A stretch of DNA of 64,000 nucleotides from Pseudomonas fuscovaginae SE-1 (lineage in GTDB: Bacteria > Pseudomonadota > Gammaproteobacteria > Pseudomonadales > Pseudomonadaceae). The stretch is from NCBI RefSeq assembly GCF_000364705.1, contig NZ_AQOH01000061.1, forward strand, positions 17,392 to 81,391, read 5' to 3'. Position 1 is the first letter of the stretch. The number at the start of each line of letters is the position of its first letter. The notes below the pieces were generated by a model. The model had not been told where the DNA came from. It searched no databases and worked only from the letters and a program-made list of their open reading frames with translations. Position numbers and translations under genes: made by a program. Positions 1-8,858 of this stretch are shown in pieces.

Positions 1-655
1 GTGCCTGCCAGGCGCCGGCCAGCAGCTCGAGGAAGACCTTCGGCCGCTGGCTGTCCGGCAGGTCGCCGACCTTGTCGGTGATGGCTTTCACGTGCTGGTC
101 GTAGAAGTCCAGGTAGGCCTTGGCCTGTGCTTCACGACCGAGCGCCTGGCCGAGGGCGTCGAGGCTGGCGTGGGTGCCATTGATCGGGTTGATCCGGAAA
201 TCGACGAACAGCACCGCGATACCGGCCTTGGCCAGTATGTCGGCAACCGGGCTGTGCTCGGTCGGGCCGTGGCCGGAGATGCTGAACACCGCCAGGTCCG
301 GCTTGAGGCTGAGGATTTCCTCGGCGCTGACGCTCTGCTCCGAGGCCTGGCCGATCAGCGGGATGTCCTTGACCTTGGGGAATTTGGCGACATAGGCGGC
401 GTAGGTGTGCGGGTCGAGCAGGCGCAGGTCGTTCTGCCAGCCGACGATGCGCTGGAACGGTGCCTCGCGGTCGAGCAGGGCGAAGGCGGACATCAGCCGG
501 CCTTCACCGAGCACCACGCGCTGGACGTGGTCCGGTACATCGACCTTGCGGCCCAGTACGTCGGTGACCTCATGGGCCGACGCCGCCGCAACGGGGACAA
601 GCAGCAGAACGGTGAACAGGGCGCTCAGGCGCAGCAGCGCACGGGGTTTGATCAT
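1..655 (-). CDS. Siderophore/iron ABC transporter periplasmic substrate-binding protein (partial, 3' end outside window)
   Basis: Reading the minus strand from the ATG at 653-655 gives 218 residues with no stop before the window edge, so the C-terminus is missing. Residues 1-27 form a classical signal peptide (MIKPRALLRL, a hydrophobic core, then a cleavage-like ASA-HE). The mature protein starts with VTDVLGRKVDVP, the opening of FhuD/BtuF-type class III periplasmic binding proteins, and continues with the family's SLKPDL stretch. A GGAG lies 8 bases before the ATG. It should deliver an iron chelate to an inner-membrane ABC importer that lies outside the window. It follows the hydroxylase gene by 31 bases and the receptor gene on the same strand, so one iron-uptake transcript is likely. 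The ligand cannot be read from sequence. Confidence 0.8.
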   Translation of the reverse strand, partial: MIKPRALLRLSALFTVLLLVPVAAASAHEVTDVLGRKVDVPDHVQRVVLGEGRLMSAFALLDREAPFQRIVGWQNDLRLLDPHTYAAYVAKFPKVKDIPLIGQASEQSVSAEEILSLKPDLAVFSISGHGPTEHSPVADILAKAGIAVLFVDFRINPINGTHASLDALGQALGREAQAKAYLDFYDQHVKAITDKVGDLPDSQRPKVFLELLAGAWQA

Positions 656-686
656 CACGGTTTCTCCGGGAGGGGCGGGCGGCGCA

Positions 687-1367
687 TCAGACGTCACTCC
701 AGCGCCGCAACAGGTTGTGGTAGGCGCCGCTCAGTTGCAGCAGCGACAGTTCGTCGGCGTGTTGCGCACTCAGGCGCTGGATCGCCACATCCATGTCCAG
801 CAGCAGGCTGCGCTGGCTGTCTTCGCGGACCAGACTTTCGATCCAGAAGAACGCGGCGATCCGTTCGCCACGGGTGACCGGGTTGATCTGGTGCAGGCTG
901 CTGCCGGGGTAGAGCACCAGGTGCCCGGCCGGCAGTTTCACGGCGTGTTCGCCGAAGGTGTCGCGGATCACCAGTTCGCCGCCGTCGTAGCTGGCCGGGT
1001 CGGCCAGGAACAGGGTGGCGGACAGGTCGGTGCGGACCCGCTCGCGCACGCCCTTGAGGCCGCGGATGGCGTTGTCGATATGCAGCCCGAACGACTCGCC
1101 GTCGCTGTAGCGGTTGAACAGCGGCGGGTAGATCTTCTTTGGCAGCGCGGCGGACATGAACAGGGCATTGTCCGAGAGCCGGTTGAGGATCCGCTCGCCG
1201 AGGCGGATGCCCAGTGCCGAGTCCTCGGGCAGTTGCCGGTTGTGCTTGACCCGCGCCGAGCCGAGCCCGGCGGTGGCCTTGCCATCGATCCACGGCTCGG
1301 CCAGCAGGCCCGCGAGCATGTCGCGGGTCTCCTCGGTGCTGAACAGTTCGGGAATCTCGATCAGCAT
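687..1367 (-). CDS. piuC: PiuC-type Fe(II)/2-oxoglutarate-dependent PKHD hydroxylase
   Basis: A 226-residue protein, the usual length for the PKHD-type hydroxylase PiuC/YbiX family. The iron ligands are visible as H96-x-D98 (LHIDNA) and H159 (SSLHQINP), with a likely 2-oxoglutarate-binding Arg169 (RGERIAAFF). The fold is a double-stranded beta-helix oxygenase that probably acts in the cytoplasm. In Pseudomonas and E. coli this family is usually linked to a catecholate receptor gene and is iron-repressed, but its substrate is not firmly established. The gene starts 3 bases after the receptor stop codon, so the two are almost certainly co-transcribed. The frame opposite it is only a high-GC antisense shadow. 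Confidence 0.9.
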   Translation of the reverse strand: MLIEIPELFSTEETRDMLAGLLAEPWIDGKATAGLGSARVKHNRQLPEDSALGIRLGERILNRLSDNALFMSAALPKKIYPPLFNRYSDGESFGLHIDNAIRGLKGVRERVRTDLSATLFLADPASYDGGELVIRDTFGEHAVKLPAGHLVLYPGSSLHQINPVTRGERIAAFFWIESLVREDSQRSLLLDMDVAIQRLSAQHADELSLLQLSGAYHNLLRRWSDV

Positions 1368-1370
1368 GAC

Positions 1371-3755
1371 TCAGAACTCATAATCGACACTCGCCGTCAG
1401 CGTGCGGCCGGCACCGGGAATGCCGTACAACTGGAAACCGTCCAGCGAGGCGCCGATCTGGCTGTAGTAGAACTTGTCGAAGACGTTGTTGAGGTTCAGG
1501 TTGAGCCGCGTCTGCGCGTTGATCTGGTACTGCGCCGCCAGGTTGTGCAGCCAGTAGCTCGGCGCCTTCTCGTCGTCCTTGACGTAGACCGCGTAGACGC
1601 CGGCCGGCCCGGTGGCGTAGCTGCTGTTGTTGTTCAGGCCACCGACGTACTTGTTGTCGCTGTAGCGGCGACGGCCGACGTAGTTGGCGCCGTAGCTCAG
1701 GCTCAGATCCTCGGTGACCTGGTAGGTGGTCCACAGGTTGGCGGTCAGGTCCGGCACGTTCTTGGCTTCGGAGCCTTTGTTGGCGCCCTTGGTCTGCACG
1801 CTCTTGAGCGCGGAGAAGCCGCTGTACACGGTCCATTGCGGGGTGAGGTTGCCCTGCAGGCCGAGTTCGACACCGTCGACACGCTTGGCCGGCAGGGCCC
1901 GCACCGGGGCGGTTTCACCGCTCTGGTACTCCCAGGAGTTTTCCAGCTCGGTGCGAAACAGCGCCGCCGTCACGTTCAACTGGTCGTGGAACAGGTCCCA
2001 CTTGGTGCCGACTTCATAGGTCTTGGACTTGGCCGGCGAGTAGTTGCTGGTGGTCGAGGCGCCGTAGATCTGGTTGTTGGTCGAGGCGCCAATCGCCGAA
2101 GGCTCCGCCGCCTCGCTGTAGGAGGCGTAGAGGCTGCCGTTGGGCAGCGGCTTGTAGACCACGCCGGCGCGGCCGCTCAGGGCGCCGTCGGTGCTGTCGA
2201 TATCGGCCTGGCCGCGCTGGGTGGTCTGGGCGCGCCAGTGGTCGTAGCGCAGCGAGCCGAGCACCTGCCACTGGTCGTTCAGGGTCACCGTGTCGCCCAC
2301 GTAGAGACCGGCGTTGTCGATCACCGAGCGGGGTTCACCTTCGCCCTTGGTCACCCAGGTGCTGGCGAAGTCGTGCTGCGGGTCGGCCATATCGAAGAGC
2401 ATGTCGCCGGCGGGAACTTCGGCATTGCGCTTCAGGCCACCGTAGGTCTCGTGGTACAGCTCCAGGCCACTGACCACCGCGTGGGAGAGGCTGCCGGTGT
2501 TGAAGCCGAAGCTGAAGTCGGTCTGGTTGTCGAGAATGGTGTAGCGCTTGGATTGGCCGTAGTCGGAGCCGCGCAGGATGCCATGGGCGGTGTCGCCGCT
2601 GGCGACGTAGCCGGGGTAGGCGTTGACCGTTGAGCCCGGTACCTGGCTGACCGGCCCGACGCCGGTGTAGCCCAGGGTTGCACAGCGGGTGCCGGTACAG
2701 GTCTTCTGGCCGTTGGCGTCGGCGGCGAAGAAGCGCGCCGGCGACAGCACCGCGAAGTTGTCGGTGCGTTCCCAGCGGATCTGGTTCTTCAGCCGGGCGT
2801 CGTTGTCGAAGTCATGTTCCAGGCGCGCTGTCAGCGACAGGGTTTCGGTCTGTTGGGTATACAGGCTCGAATCGCCATACCAGTTGGAGCGCTTCACGCC
2901 CGGCATGGTGTCGCCGTGGGTGCCGCGTTGGATCGGCAGGCCGCCGTCCGGGGTGTTGTTGTCCTTCTGGTAGAACAGGTCGACGAATACCCGCGTCGGC
3001 GTACCCAGGCCCATGCCCAGGGAGGTGGCCAGGCCCCAGCGGTCGTAGTCGACATCGTCGCGATCGGCCACCTGGTTGTAGTGGCGCATCAGGTTGAGGC
3101 GCACGGCGGTGGTGTCGTTCAATTCGTGGTTGAGATCGGCGGTGAGGCGCCGATAGTTGTCGCTGCCGACCCCGGCCGAAAGCTTGTTCCGGTCGCCCAG
3201 GTGGGCTTCCTTGCTGACCAGGTTGACGCTGCCGCCGACCGCCGCGATGCCCGACTCGATGGCCCCGGTACCCTTGAACACTTCGGCCTGCTGCAGGTTG
3301 AAGGTATCGGTACGGGTCGACATGCCGGCATCACGCACACCGTCGACGGTCAGGCTCTGTTCCGAGGAGAAGCCGCGGATCGAGAACAGGTCGCCCCAGC
3401 CCAGATTGCCTTCGCCGGACATGAAGGTAATGCCGGGTACGTTGCGCAGCACTTCCTGCAGGGTCTGCGCGTTCTGTTCCTTGAGCACCTGCTGGGGGAC
3501 CACGGTGACGCTCTGCGGCGTGTCGAGCAGCGGCTGGCTGAGCTTGGCCGAGCTGGCGCGGTCGACCTTGAACGGCGAGCTGTACTCGCCCTCGACTTTC
3601 AGCTCCGGCAGCGTCAGGGCGCCCGATGTTTCGGTATCCTGGGCCATGGCGGAGTGCAGCGCGCCCATGGCCATCAGGCCGAAGACCGGTGCCAGGGAGC
3701 CTGGCAGGGACAGGGGTTGCAGACGTGAGGTGGAAGGCTGGGACGACGACGGCAT
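1371..3755 (-). CDS. piuA: TonB-dependent catecholate-siderophore receptor (PiuA/Fiu type)
   Basis: An outer-membrane ferric-siderophore receptor of 794 residues. I start it at the ATG at 3753-3755, not the TTG nine bases upstream: an AGG lies 9 bases before the ATG, while the TTG directly abuts it. A signal peptide ends near AMAQD (about residue 36). The plug follows (DTPQSVTVVPQQ, LRNVPGI, FSIRGF, VDGVRD, GGSVNLVSKE), then a 22-strand-type barrel ending in the typical aromatic residue (VDYEF). The linked PiuC hydroxylase supports assignment to the PiuA/Fiu group, which takes up catechol-type siderophores in relatives. Upstream are a Fur-like palindrome and a divergent two-component system, so iron plus siderophore-responsive control is likely. 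PirA is an alternative name because PirA also neighbours a two-component system. Confidence 0.87.
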   Translation of the reverse strand: MPSSSQPSTSRLQPLSLPGSLAPVFGLMAMGALHSAMAQDTETSGALTLPELKVEGEYSSPFKVDRASSAKLSQPLLDTPQSVTVVPQQVLKEQNAQTLQEVLRNVPGITFMSGEGNLGWGDLFSIRGFSSEQSLTVDGVRDAGMSTRTDTFNLQQAEVFKGTGAIESGIAAVGGSVNLVSKEAHLGDRNKLSAGVGSDNYRRLTADLNHELNDTTAVRLNLMRHYNQVADRDDVDYDRWGLATSLGMGLGTPTRVFVDLFYQKDNNTPDGGLPIQRGTHGDTMPGVKRSNWYGDSSLYTQQTETLSLTARLEHDFDNDARLKNQIRWERTDNFAVLSPARFFAADANGQKTCTGTRCATLGYTGVGPVSQVPGSTVNAYPGYVASGDTAHGILRGSDYGQSKRYTILDNQTDFSFGFNTGSLSHAVVSGLELYHETYGGLKRNAEVPAGDMLFDMADPQHDFASTWVTKGEGEPRSVIDNAGLYVGDTVTLNDQWQVLGSLRYDHWRAQTTQRGQADIDSTDGALSGRAGVVYKPLPNGSLYASYSEAAEPSAIGASTNNQIYGASTTSNYSPAKSKTYEVGTKWDLFHDQLNVTAALFRTELENSWEYQSGETAPVRALPAKRVDGVELGLQGNLTPQWTVYSGFSALKSVQTKGANKGSEAKNVPDLTANLWTTYQVTEDLSLSYGANYVGRRRYSDNKYVGGLNNNSSYATGPAGVYAVYVKDDEKAPSYWLHNLAAQYQINAQTRLNLNLNNVFDKFYYSQIGASLDGFQLYGIPGAGRTLTASVDYEF

Positions 3756-3778
3756 GCGGGACAACCTGTGCTAAATTT

Positions 3779-3793
3779 AAATAAATCTTATTT
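3779..3793. promoter_or_regulatory. Candidate Fur box upstream of the siderophore receptor
   Basis: AAATAA-ATC-TTATTT is a perfect 6-3-6 inverted repeat in a very AT-rich patch. It lies 24 bases upstream of the receptor ATG in an otherwise GC-rich genome. It resembles the AT-rich palindromic core of Fur boxes. The assignment is inferred from pattern and from the iron-uptake context. Confidence 0.55.
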
Positions 3794-3871
3794 AGATTCG
3801 GTAGTCTAAAGAGCCAGCCTCGGCGGACGGGTCGCGCTTTGTATTGGAATTGCATACAAGCGCGTCTCAAC

Positions 3872-3891
3872 ACATTCCATTACATTTCATT
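3872..3891. promoter_or_regulatory. Tandem 10-bp direct repeat, candidate response-regulator binding site
   Basis: ACATTCCATT is followed immediately by ACATTTCATT, one mismatch in ten. Tandem repeats with a 10-11 bp period are how OmpR-family regulators usually bind DNA. This one lies between the receptor gene and the divergent OmpR-type regulator gene, 60 bases before the regulator ATG. It could serve both promoters. Binding is inferred. Confidence 0.5.
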
Positions 3892-3950
3892 TCTACAGGC
3901 CGAGAACTTTCGGCTATCCCGTAGTTTTTTTCGGACACCGACTTTTCCTC

Positions 3951-4661
3951 ATGAGCAAGCCCGATCATCTGCTGATCGTCGATGACGATCCGGAAATCCG
4001 TCAGTTGCTTTCCGAGTACCTGACCAACGCCGGCTACCAGACCTCCACCGCCTGTGATGGCAAGGAGATGCGCCGCCGCCTGGAACTGAATGTCATCGAC
4101 CTGATCGTCCTCGACCTGATGCTGCCGGGGGAGGATGGGCTGAGTCTGTGCCGCGAACTGCGGGTGACCTCCAACACCCCGGTGATCATGTTGACCGCCC
4201 GCGGTACTCTGGTGGATCGGATCCTCGGCCTGGAACTGGGCGCCGACGACTATCTGCCCAAGCCGTTCGACCCGCGCGAACTGCTGGTGCGTATAAAGGT
4301 GGTGTTGCGCCGGGCCCAGAGTTTCCCCGAGCGGGCGCGGATCGACGATGTGCCGACCATTCGCTTCGCCGGCTGGCAACTGGATACCCGGGCCCGCCAA
4401 CTGCTATCCCCGCAAGGGCTGGTGATCAGCCTGGGCAACACCGATTTCCGTGTGTTGCGCCTGCTGCTGCAGCATCCCAACCGACCACTGAGCCGGGATT
4501 TCCTGCTCAATCACGTGTTCGAAAAGGACAGCACGCCGTTCGACCGCTCGATCGACGTGTGCATCAGCCGTCTGCGCCAGCAACTGGAGCCGAGCCTGAT
4601 CAAGACCGTGCGTAACGAGGGCTACATGCTCACCGCCACCGATGTGGAACCCCAGTCGTGA
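3951..4661 (+). CDS. OmpR-family two-component response regulator of the iron locus
   Basis: A 236-residue regulator with an N-terminal receiver domain and a C-terminal winged helix. The acidic pocket is D11-D13, the phospho-acceptor D55 (LIVLDLMLPGEDG), the conserved Thr T82 and Lys K104 (YLPKPF). The effector domain (about 130-230) ends with the usual SIDVCISRLRQQLE and TVRNEGYML motifs. It overlaps the kinase gene by 4 bases (GTGA), so the two are translationally coupled. It diverges from the siderophore receptor, as PirR/PfeR-type regulators do in P. aeruginosa, and probably activates that gene when the siderophore is sensed. I do not assign a symbol because PirR, PfeR and related regulators cannot be separated by eye. 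Confidence 0.88.
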   Translation: MSKPDHLLIVDDDPEIRQLLSEYLTNAGYQTSTACDGKEMRRRLELNVIDLIVLDLMLPGEDGLSLCRELRVTSNTPVIMLTARGTLVDRILGLELGADDYLPKPFDPRELLVRIKVVLRRAQSFPERARIDDVPTIRFAGWQLDTRARQLLSPQGLVISLGNTDFRVLRLLLQHPNRPLSRDFLLNHVFEKDSTPFDRSIDVCISRLRQQLEPSLIKTVRNEGYMLTATDVEPQS

Positions 4662-6046
4662 AGCTGTGGCCGGGCTCGCTGTTCGGCCGGCTGGTGCTGA
4701 TCCTGGTGACGGGCATGCTGGCGGCGCAGATCCTCACCAGCAGCATCTGGTACGACGTACGCCACAGTCAGGTCCTGGAAATCCCCTCCCGCCTGATCGC
4801 TACCCGGCTGGCCAATATCGTCCGTCTTTCGCACCTTGACCCGCACCGTGCGGACAGCCTGATCGAGTTGATCGACTCGCCGAACTTTCGCCTGACCCTC
4901 AGTGAACAGGCCAGCGGTATCCCCGGCAGGCTCAGCGAGAAGGACCAGGACACCGAGCGGTTGCTGAACAAGGTACTGTCGGAGAAGACCGGCTACTCCC
5001 AGACCCTGCGCCTGTTGCAGGTGTCGGTGGTGGATCAGCAGGGGCAGATTGCCGGCCTGTCCACACTGTTCGGCGCCCGTCCGGCGATCGGCCGCTTCCT
5101 GATCGACCTGCGCCTGCCCGATGGTCGCTGGCTGCTGGTGGAGGCCAGCGAGGAGCAGGGCTGGACCAGCACTTCGCCGCTGGATCTGCTGTTCGACTAC
5201 GTGATGCGTATCTACCTGTTGCGGATCATCGTGGTGGTGATCATTGCGTTGCTCGCGGTGCGCCTGGCGATCCGTCCGCTGAACGCCCTGGCCAAGGCCG
5301 CCGAGGCCCTGGGGCGGGACATCCGCCGACCGCCGTTGCCACTGGACGGGCCGACCGAGGTTCGACGGGCGGCCCAGGCCTTCAATGTCATGCAGCAGCA
5401 ACTGATCGCCAGTATCGCCGAGCGCACCCGTTTCCTCGCGGCCATTTCCCATGACCTGCGCTCGCCCATCACCCGGCTGCGCCTGCGCACCGAACTGCTG
5501 GAGGACAACCAGGTCAAGGAGCGCTTTCGCACGGATCTGGAAGACATGGAACACATGGTCTCCAGTACCCTGGACTTCGTCAGCAGTGGCGAGGTGAACG
5601 AGGAGCGCCAGAGCATCGATATCAATGCGCTGCTGCGCAGCCTGCAGGCCGACCTGGAGGATATCGGCGAACCGATCAGCGTCGAGGGCCGGGCACAACG
5701 ACCCTTGCCCGGTTATGCCCGCAGCCTCAAGCGCTGCGTGCAGAACCTGCTGGAGAACGCGGTGCGGTATGGTCGCGAGGTGGTGGTGCGGATCGAGGAC
5801 GAGTCGCAGCACCTGCGTATCATCATCCGTGATCGCGGCCCGGGTGTTCCCGAGGCGCTGCTGGAGCAGGTGGTGGAGCCTTTCTATCGGGTGGAGGGTT
5901 CGCGCAATGCGAAAACCGGCGGCTATGGCCTGGGGCTGAGCATTGCCCATACCATCGCGGCGGCCCACGGTGGCCGCATGACCTTGCGCAATCGCCAAGG
6001 CGGCGGGCTGGAGGTGACGCTGGCCTTCGAGCGGCGCGAGGATTAG
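4658..6046 (+). CDS. Sensor histidine kinase of the iron locus
   Basis: A 462-residue inner-membrane kinase starting at a GTG that overlaps the regulator stop. TM1 is at about 10-30 and TM2 at about 183-204, enclosing a periplasmic sensor of about 150 residues. HAMP follows, then the H-box with H265 (AISHDLRSPITRLRLR), the N-box (LLENAVRYG) and the G-boxes (DRGPGVPE, GYGLGLSIA). It would phosphorylate the preceding regulator. Its kinase core strongly resembles that of GltS at 53294-54754 (same ISHDLR-PITRLRLR and ELLED-Q motifs), suggesting the two systems are paralogues. The stimulus is probably the periplasmic ferric siderophore, inferred from the neighbouring receptor. Confidence 0.87.
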   Translation: MKLWPGSLFGRLVLILVTGMLAAQILTSSIWYDVRHSQVLEIPSRLIATRLANIVRLSHLDPHRADSLIELIDSPNFRLTLSEQASGIPGRLSEKDQDTERLLNKVLSEKTGYSQTLRLLQVSVVDQQGQIAGLSTLFGARPAIGRFLIDLRLPDGRWLLVEASEEQGWTSTSPLDLLFDYVMRIYLLRIIVVVIIALLAVRLAIRPLNALAKAAEALGRDIRRPPLPLDGPTEVRRAAQAFNVMQQQLIASIAERTRFLAAISHDLRSPITRLRLRTELLEDNQVKERFRTDLEDMEHMVSSTLDFVSSGEVNEERQSIDINALLRSLQADLEDIGEPISVEGRAQRPLPGYARSLKRCVQNLLENAVRYGREVVVRIEDESQHLRIIIRDRGPGVPEALLEQVVEPFYRVEGSRNAKTGGYGLGLSIAHTIAAAHGGRMTLRNRQGGGLEVTLAFERRED

Positions 6047-6154
6047 GGGGCAAGCGCAGCAAGCTACGGGGAACTGTCTTCAGTTCACTGCCGATAAGCG
6101 GCAGAACAGGCGTGCACGAGTGTGGCGGTGATCGTCTGGTTGGCGTGCGCCGCA

Positions 6155-6231
6155 GCTCCGTGGGCGTTCGCTTGCCAGCGAAGGCGGCCCTGAGTGTGCC
6201 GGAAGCTTCGCGGGCAAGCCCGTTCCCACAA
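6155..6231. repeat. REP element pair
   Basis: Two Pseudomonas REP-like units (cttgccagcgaaggcg and ttcgcgggcaagcccg followed by ttcccaca) in inverted arrangement, just after the kinase gene. The rest of 6047-6314 shows no gene. Confidence 0.7.
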
Positions 6232-6314
6232 AGTGACGGGCGCGCGTTATATCGAGCATGCCGCTCTGGACTGCTCCCAAGGCGGCTGGTACGGCCTGGC
6301 TTTCAGACGAGGCG

Positions 6315-6515
6315 TCAGGCGCCGTGGCACTTCTTGAATTTCTTGCCGTTGCCGCATGGGCACGGGTCGTTGCGGCCCACGTCCTTCAGAGCGTTGCGTA
6401 CCGGCTCCTGGTGCGCGTGGTTGCAGTGCGGGCCGTGAACGTGGCCGTGATCGTGGTGCGCGTGATCATGATCGTGGTTGCAATCGGGGCCATGGACGTG
6501 AGGTTGCTGGGTCAT
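6315..6515 (-). CDS. Histidine-rich SEC-C motif mini-protein
   Basis: A 66-residue protein in two parts. Residues 6-36 are extremely His-rich with interspersed Cys and Asp ([20 protein letters not shown], then HCNHAH). Residues 46-66 form a complete SEC-C zinc-binding motif ([19 protein letters not shown], that is C-x-C-x8-C-H). SEC-C is the zinc module of the SecA C-terminus. Short His-tailed versions occur in many Proteobacteria with unknown role. Both halves predict tight zinc or nickel binding, suggesting metal storage, buffering or delivery. It is 7 bases downstream of the LEA-type lipoprotein gene on the same strand. Function is not established. Confidence 0.85.
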   Translation of the reverse strand: MTQQPHVHGPDCNHDHDHAHHDHGHVHGPHCNHAHQEPVRNALKDVGRNDPCPCGNGKKFKKCHGA

Positions 6516-6522
6516 GCTGGAA

Positions 6523-7002
6523 CTACTCCGAAATGAGATCGCCGGGAATTATCTCGCCTTTGTGCTCCAGGTGCACGTCATAGCCGATGAATAATCCGGT
6601 TTCCAGGGTGCCTTCCAGCCGATAGGGGATGGGCTTGCCGGGTTTTTCCAGGCGCTTGGCCAGCGGTTTCAGGTGCTGCCAGAGGTTGGTCCGTACCGGC
6701 ACCACGAAAAAGGCTCGACTGTTGGGCTCCACGGTCATCCAGCGGTCGTAGTCGCCTTCGGCCAGCAGCCACTGGTCCAGGTAGATGCGATAGTGCAGGG
6801 CGCGCACGGTCAGGGGGTTGTCGTTGGGGTTGTCGAGGCGAAAGTGCAGCTTGAACCTCTGCTGCAGCAGCGTGGCCTTGACCAGTTCCACCCGGATCAC
6901 GCTGACCTCGGGGTCCCGAGGCCCGGCATCGAGCCAGGAGGCGCAGCCGGGCAGCGCCAGGGCGGCCAGCAGGGCGAGCGTAGCGAGTGTCCGTGGGTGC
7001 AT
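6523..7002 (-). CDS. LEA type 2 (WHy-domain) family lipoprotein
   Basis: A 159-residue protein whose signal peptide ends in a lipobox (ALPGC, Cys20), so it is lipid-anchored. The body (about 35-150) has the pattern of the LEA14/WHy fold: [22 protein letters not shown], then F-V-V-P-V strands. LEA-2 proteins are beta-sandwiches linked to desiccation or stress tolerance. Pseudomonas members are uncharacterised. It is followed on the same strand by the SEC-C mini-protein. Confidence in the family is high, in any specific role low. Confidence 0.85.
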   Translation of the reverse strand: MHPRTLATLALLAALALPGCASWLDAGPRDPEVSVIRVELVKATLLQQRFKLHFRLDNPNDNPLTVRALHYRIYLDQWLLAEGDYDRWMTVEPNSRAFFVVPVRTNLWQHLKPLAKRLEKPGKPIPYRLEGTLETGLFIGYDVHLEHKGEIIPGDLISE

Positions 7003-7101
7003 GGGGGCCTCCTCTCGAAGCCCAGTCTAGTCCGACCCCATCAACTGGGCGATACTGCTGTCGGTCAACCTGGGATCGAATGGGCACACAGGAGCGTGGT
7101 C

Positions 7102-7605
7102 ATGAGCCTTTACGAGATTGTCTTCAGTGGCGAACTGCTGCCCGGGGCGTCGGTCGAGCAGGTTCGCAGCAACCTGGCGCGGCTGTTCCAGGCCGATACC
7201 CAGCGGATCGAACTGTTGTTCTCCGGGCGCCGGCTGGTGCTGAAGAACCAGCTCGATGCGGCGGCCGCGGAGAAGTACCGCGCGACCCTCGAGCGGGCCG
7301 GCGCGCGGGTCGAAGTGCTGGCCATGCCGCCGCAAGAGGTCGCGGTGGACACTGCTGCCGAACCGGCCAGTCGTGCCCGGGTGGTGCCGCGCGACGTCTG
7401 CATGGCCGCATTCAGCTCCGTCGATGCGCCGGATTACGCGATTGCCGAGGTCGGCGGTGACCTGCAGGACCCGAGGCCGGCAGCGGTCGCGCCGGTTTTC
7501 GACCTGTCGGCGCTAAGCATGGCACCGCTGGGCAGCGATATGGGACAGATCCCGGGGCCCGCGGCACCGGCGGCACCCGACACCTCCCATCTGAAGCTGT
7601 GCTGA
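7102..7605 (+). CDS. Conserved hypothetical protein with a small N-terminal alpha/beta domain
   Basis: 167 residues. I place the start at the ATG at 7102 because AGGAG precedes it by 7-8 bases; the frame stays open far upstream only by chance. Residues 2-75 (LYEIVFSGELLPG, then NLARLFQADTQRIELLFSGR and YRATLERAGARVEV) form a compact domain that also occurs at the N-terminus of Pseudomonas membrane proteins of the DUF805 type. The remainder is Pro/Ala-rich and probably disordered. No transmembrane segment is present. The role is unknown. It converges with the YchJ-family gene, leaving 6 bases between them. Confidence 0.8.
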   Translation: MSLYEIVFSGELLPGASVEQVRSNLARLFQADTQRIELLFSGRRLVLKNQLDAAAAEKYRATLERAGARVEVLAMPPQEVAVDTAAEPASRARVVPRDVCMAAFSSVDAPDYAIAEVGGDLQDPRPAAVAPVFDLSALSMAPLGSDMGQIPGPAAPAAPDTSHLKLC

Positions 7606-7611
7606 GCCGGC

Positions 7612-8088
7612 TTATCCGGCCAGATAGCCCGAACAGCACTTCTTGTATTTCTGCCCGCTGCCGCAGGGGCAGGCATCGTTGCGCCCGGCCTTGAGCGTCA
7701 CGGTCGGGTCGATGAAGTACCAGCGTCCGGCGTTCTGCACGAAGGCGGAGCGTTCGCGGTGGCTGTGTTCGCCGCCGCTGTCGTGCCAGCGTGCGGTAAA
7801 AGTGACGAAAGCATGTTCCGGCTGGCCGCCGAACACCTCCGAGCCTTCCACCTCCAGGCCCAGCCAGGTGCTTTGCGCACTCCAGTCGGCAATGGACTGG
7901 CGGTCCAGGCCGGCCTGCTGGATCGGCAGGGTGGTCGCCACCAGGTAATCGACCAGACCCAGCACGTAGGCGCTGTAGCGCGAGCGCATCAGCGCTTCGG
8001 CGCAGGGCGCTGGATGGCCGGCATGATAATGGCCGCAGCAGGTGTCGAGCAGGTTGCCGCTGCCGCAGGGGCAAATCGATACGCTCAC
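7612..8088 (-). CDS. YchJ family protein with two SEC-C motifs
   Basis: About 158 residues. A zinc-binding SEC-C motif opens the protein ([14 protein letters not shown]) and another closes it ([17 protein letters not shown]), flanking an NTF2-like core ([29 protein letters not shown]). This matches E. coli YchJ end to end. I prefer the GTG at 8086-8088 (VSVSICPCG), because it matches the family's short N-terminus. An upstream GTG at 8098-8100 would overlap the preceding gene. Biochemical function is unknown. It is the second SEC-C protein within 1.3 kb. Confidence 0.85.
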   Translation of the reverse strand: MSVSICPCGSGNLLDTCCGHYHAGHPAPCAEALMRSRYSAYVLGLVDYLVATTLPIQQAGLDRQSIADWSAQSTWLGLEVEGSEVFGGQPEHAFVTFTARWHDSGGEHSHRERSAFVQNAGRWYFIDPTVTLKAGRNDACPCGSGQKYKKCCSGYLAG

Positions 8089-8093
8089 GGGAA

Positions 8094-8591
8094 TCACCAC
8101 CAGTATTTGCCGAAGTTTTCCGGGTTGGCCCAGAACTTGGCGTTGAGCCAGTCCGGGACCTGTTTGTATTCGCGCAGGTCATAGGTGAACAGCGTCAGCA
8201 CCTGCTCGTCGCGCTGGAAGCGTTCGCTGCTCTGCAGGGCCAGGGCGAAGAAGTCGCTGTCCTGCCAGTCGGCGGCCGGCATGTCCACCAGCACCGCCAG
8301 GCGGCTGGCATTGAGGTTGCGGATACCGCCGAGCAGTTCCCGGCCGGCTCGCTTGGGCAAGTGTTCGAGGCAGTCGAGCACCAGGGCCAGGTCGAAACGT
8401 CGCGCCGCCAGTTCGGCCGGCAGGGCCCCGGGTTCGGCGAAGGCGACCTGGGTCTGCGGGTGAGCCGCCTGGAATGCCTCGAGTGCCGGAAAGCTGCTCG
8501 CGCCCACCAGCAGCAGGGTCTGCGGGGCATAGCGGTCCAGGAGTGCCGCCAGGGCTTGCTGGGGCGTGCGGGAAGAAATGCTCTCGGTCAT
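8094..8591 (-). CDS. DUF6231-like protein with methyltransferase-type fold
   Basis: 165 residues ending in NFGKYWW. The order of motifs resembles a class I methyltransferase: a strand-turn near [16 protein letters not shown], an acidic stretch near QVAFAEPG, and [18 protein letters not shown], like the motif IV region. The glycine-rich SAM loop is weak, so it may not be catalytic. It lies just upstream of the YchJ-family gene on the same strand, stop and start being almost adjacent, so they are likely co-transcribed. The DUF number is from memory. Confidence 0.7.
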   Translation of the reverse strand: MTESISSRTPQQALAALLDRYAPQTLLLVGASSFPALEAFQAAHPQTQVAFAEPGALPAELAARRFDLALVLDCLEHLPKRAGRELLGGIRNLNASRLAVLVDMPAADWQDSDFFALALQSSERFQRDEQVLTLFTYDLREYKQVPDWLNAKFWANPENFGKYWW

Positions 8592-8858
8592 CGAAAATCC
8601 TCAATCAGAACTGCAAAGACTAGCCTGCCCGGCGGGGCGGGCCTAGTGGTCTGTGCGGATAATTCAAGGCCCCTGGGCGAAGGCGAACGGATGAACCGAC
8701 GGCACGGGCCGCTGGTGTTCCCTGCGGCTCTGGAGTGGGTGATTTCGCCGAACCTTGGGGGAAACCGACCGTTGGAGAATAATTTTTTCAGCCCACTGGC
8801 AAAGTGCCCGTGCAAGCCGTTACTGTGCGCCCAAAGAATAAATTCACGAGAGGGGCGT

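Noticed and set aside
405..2633. 742-residue plus-strand open frame
   Set aside because: Covers the hydroxylase and receptor genes in antisense. Low-complexity Val/Gln/Gly composition.
3899..3931. Transcription terminator or attenuator before the response regulator
   Set aside because: The stem is only 5 bp and the T-run starts 11 bases after it. Not a canonical terminator.
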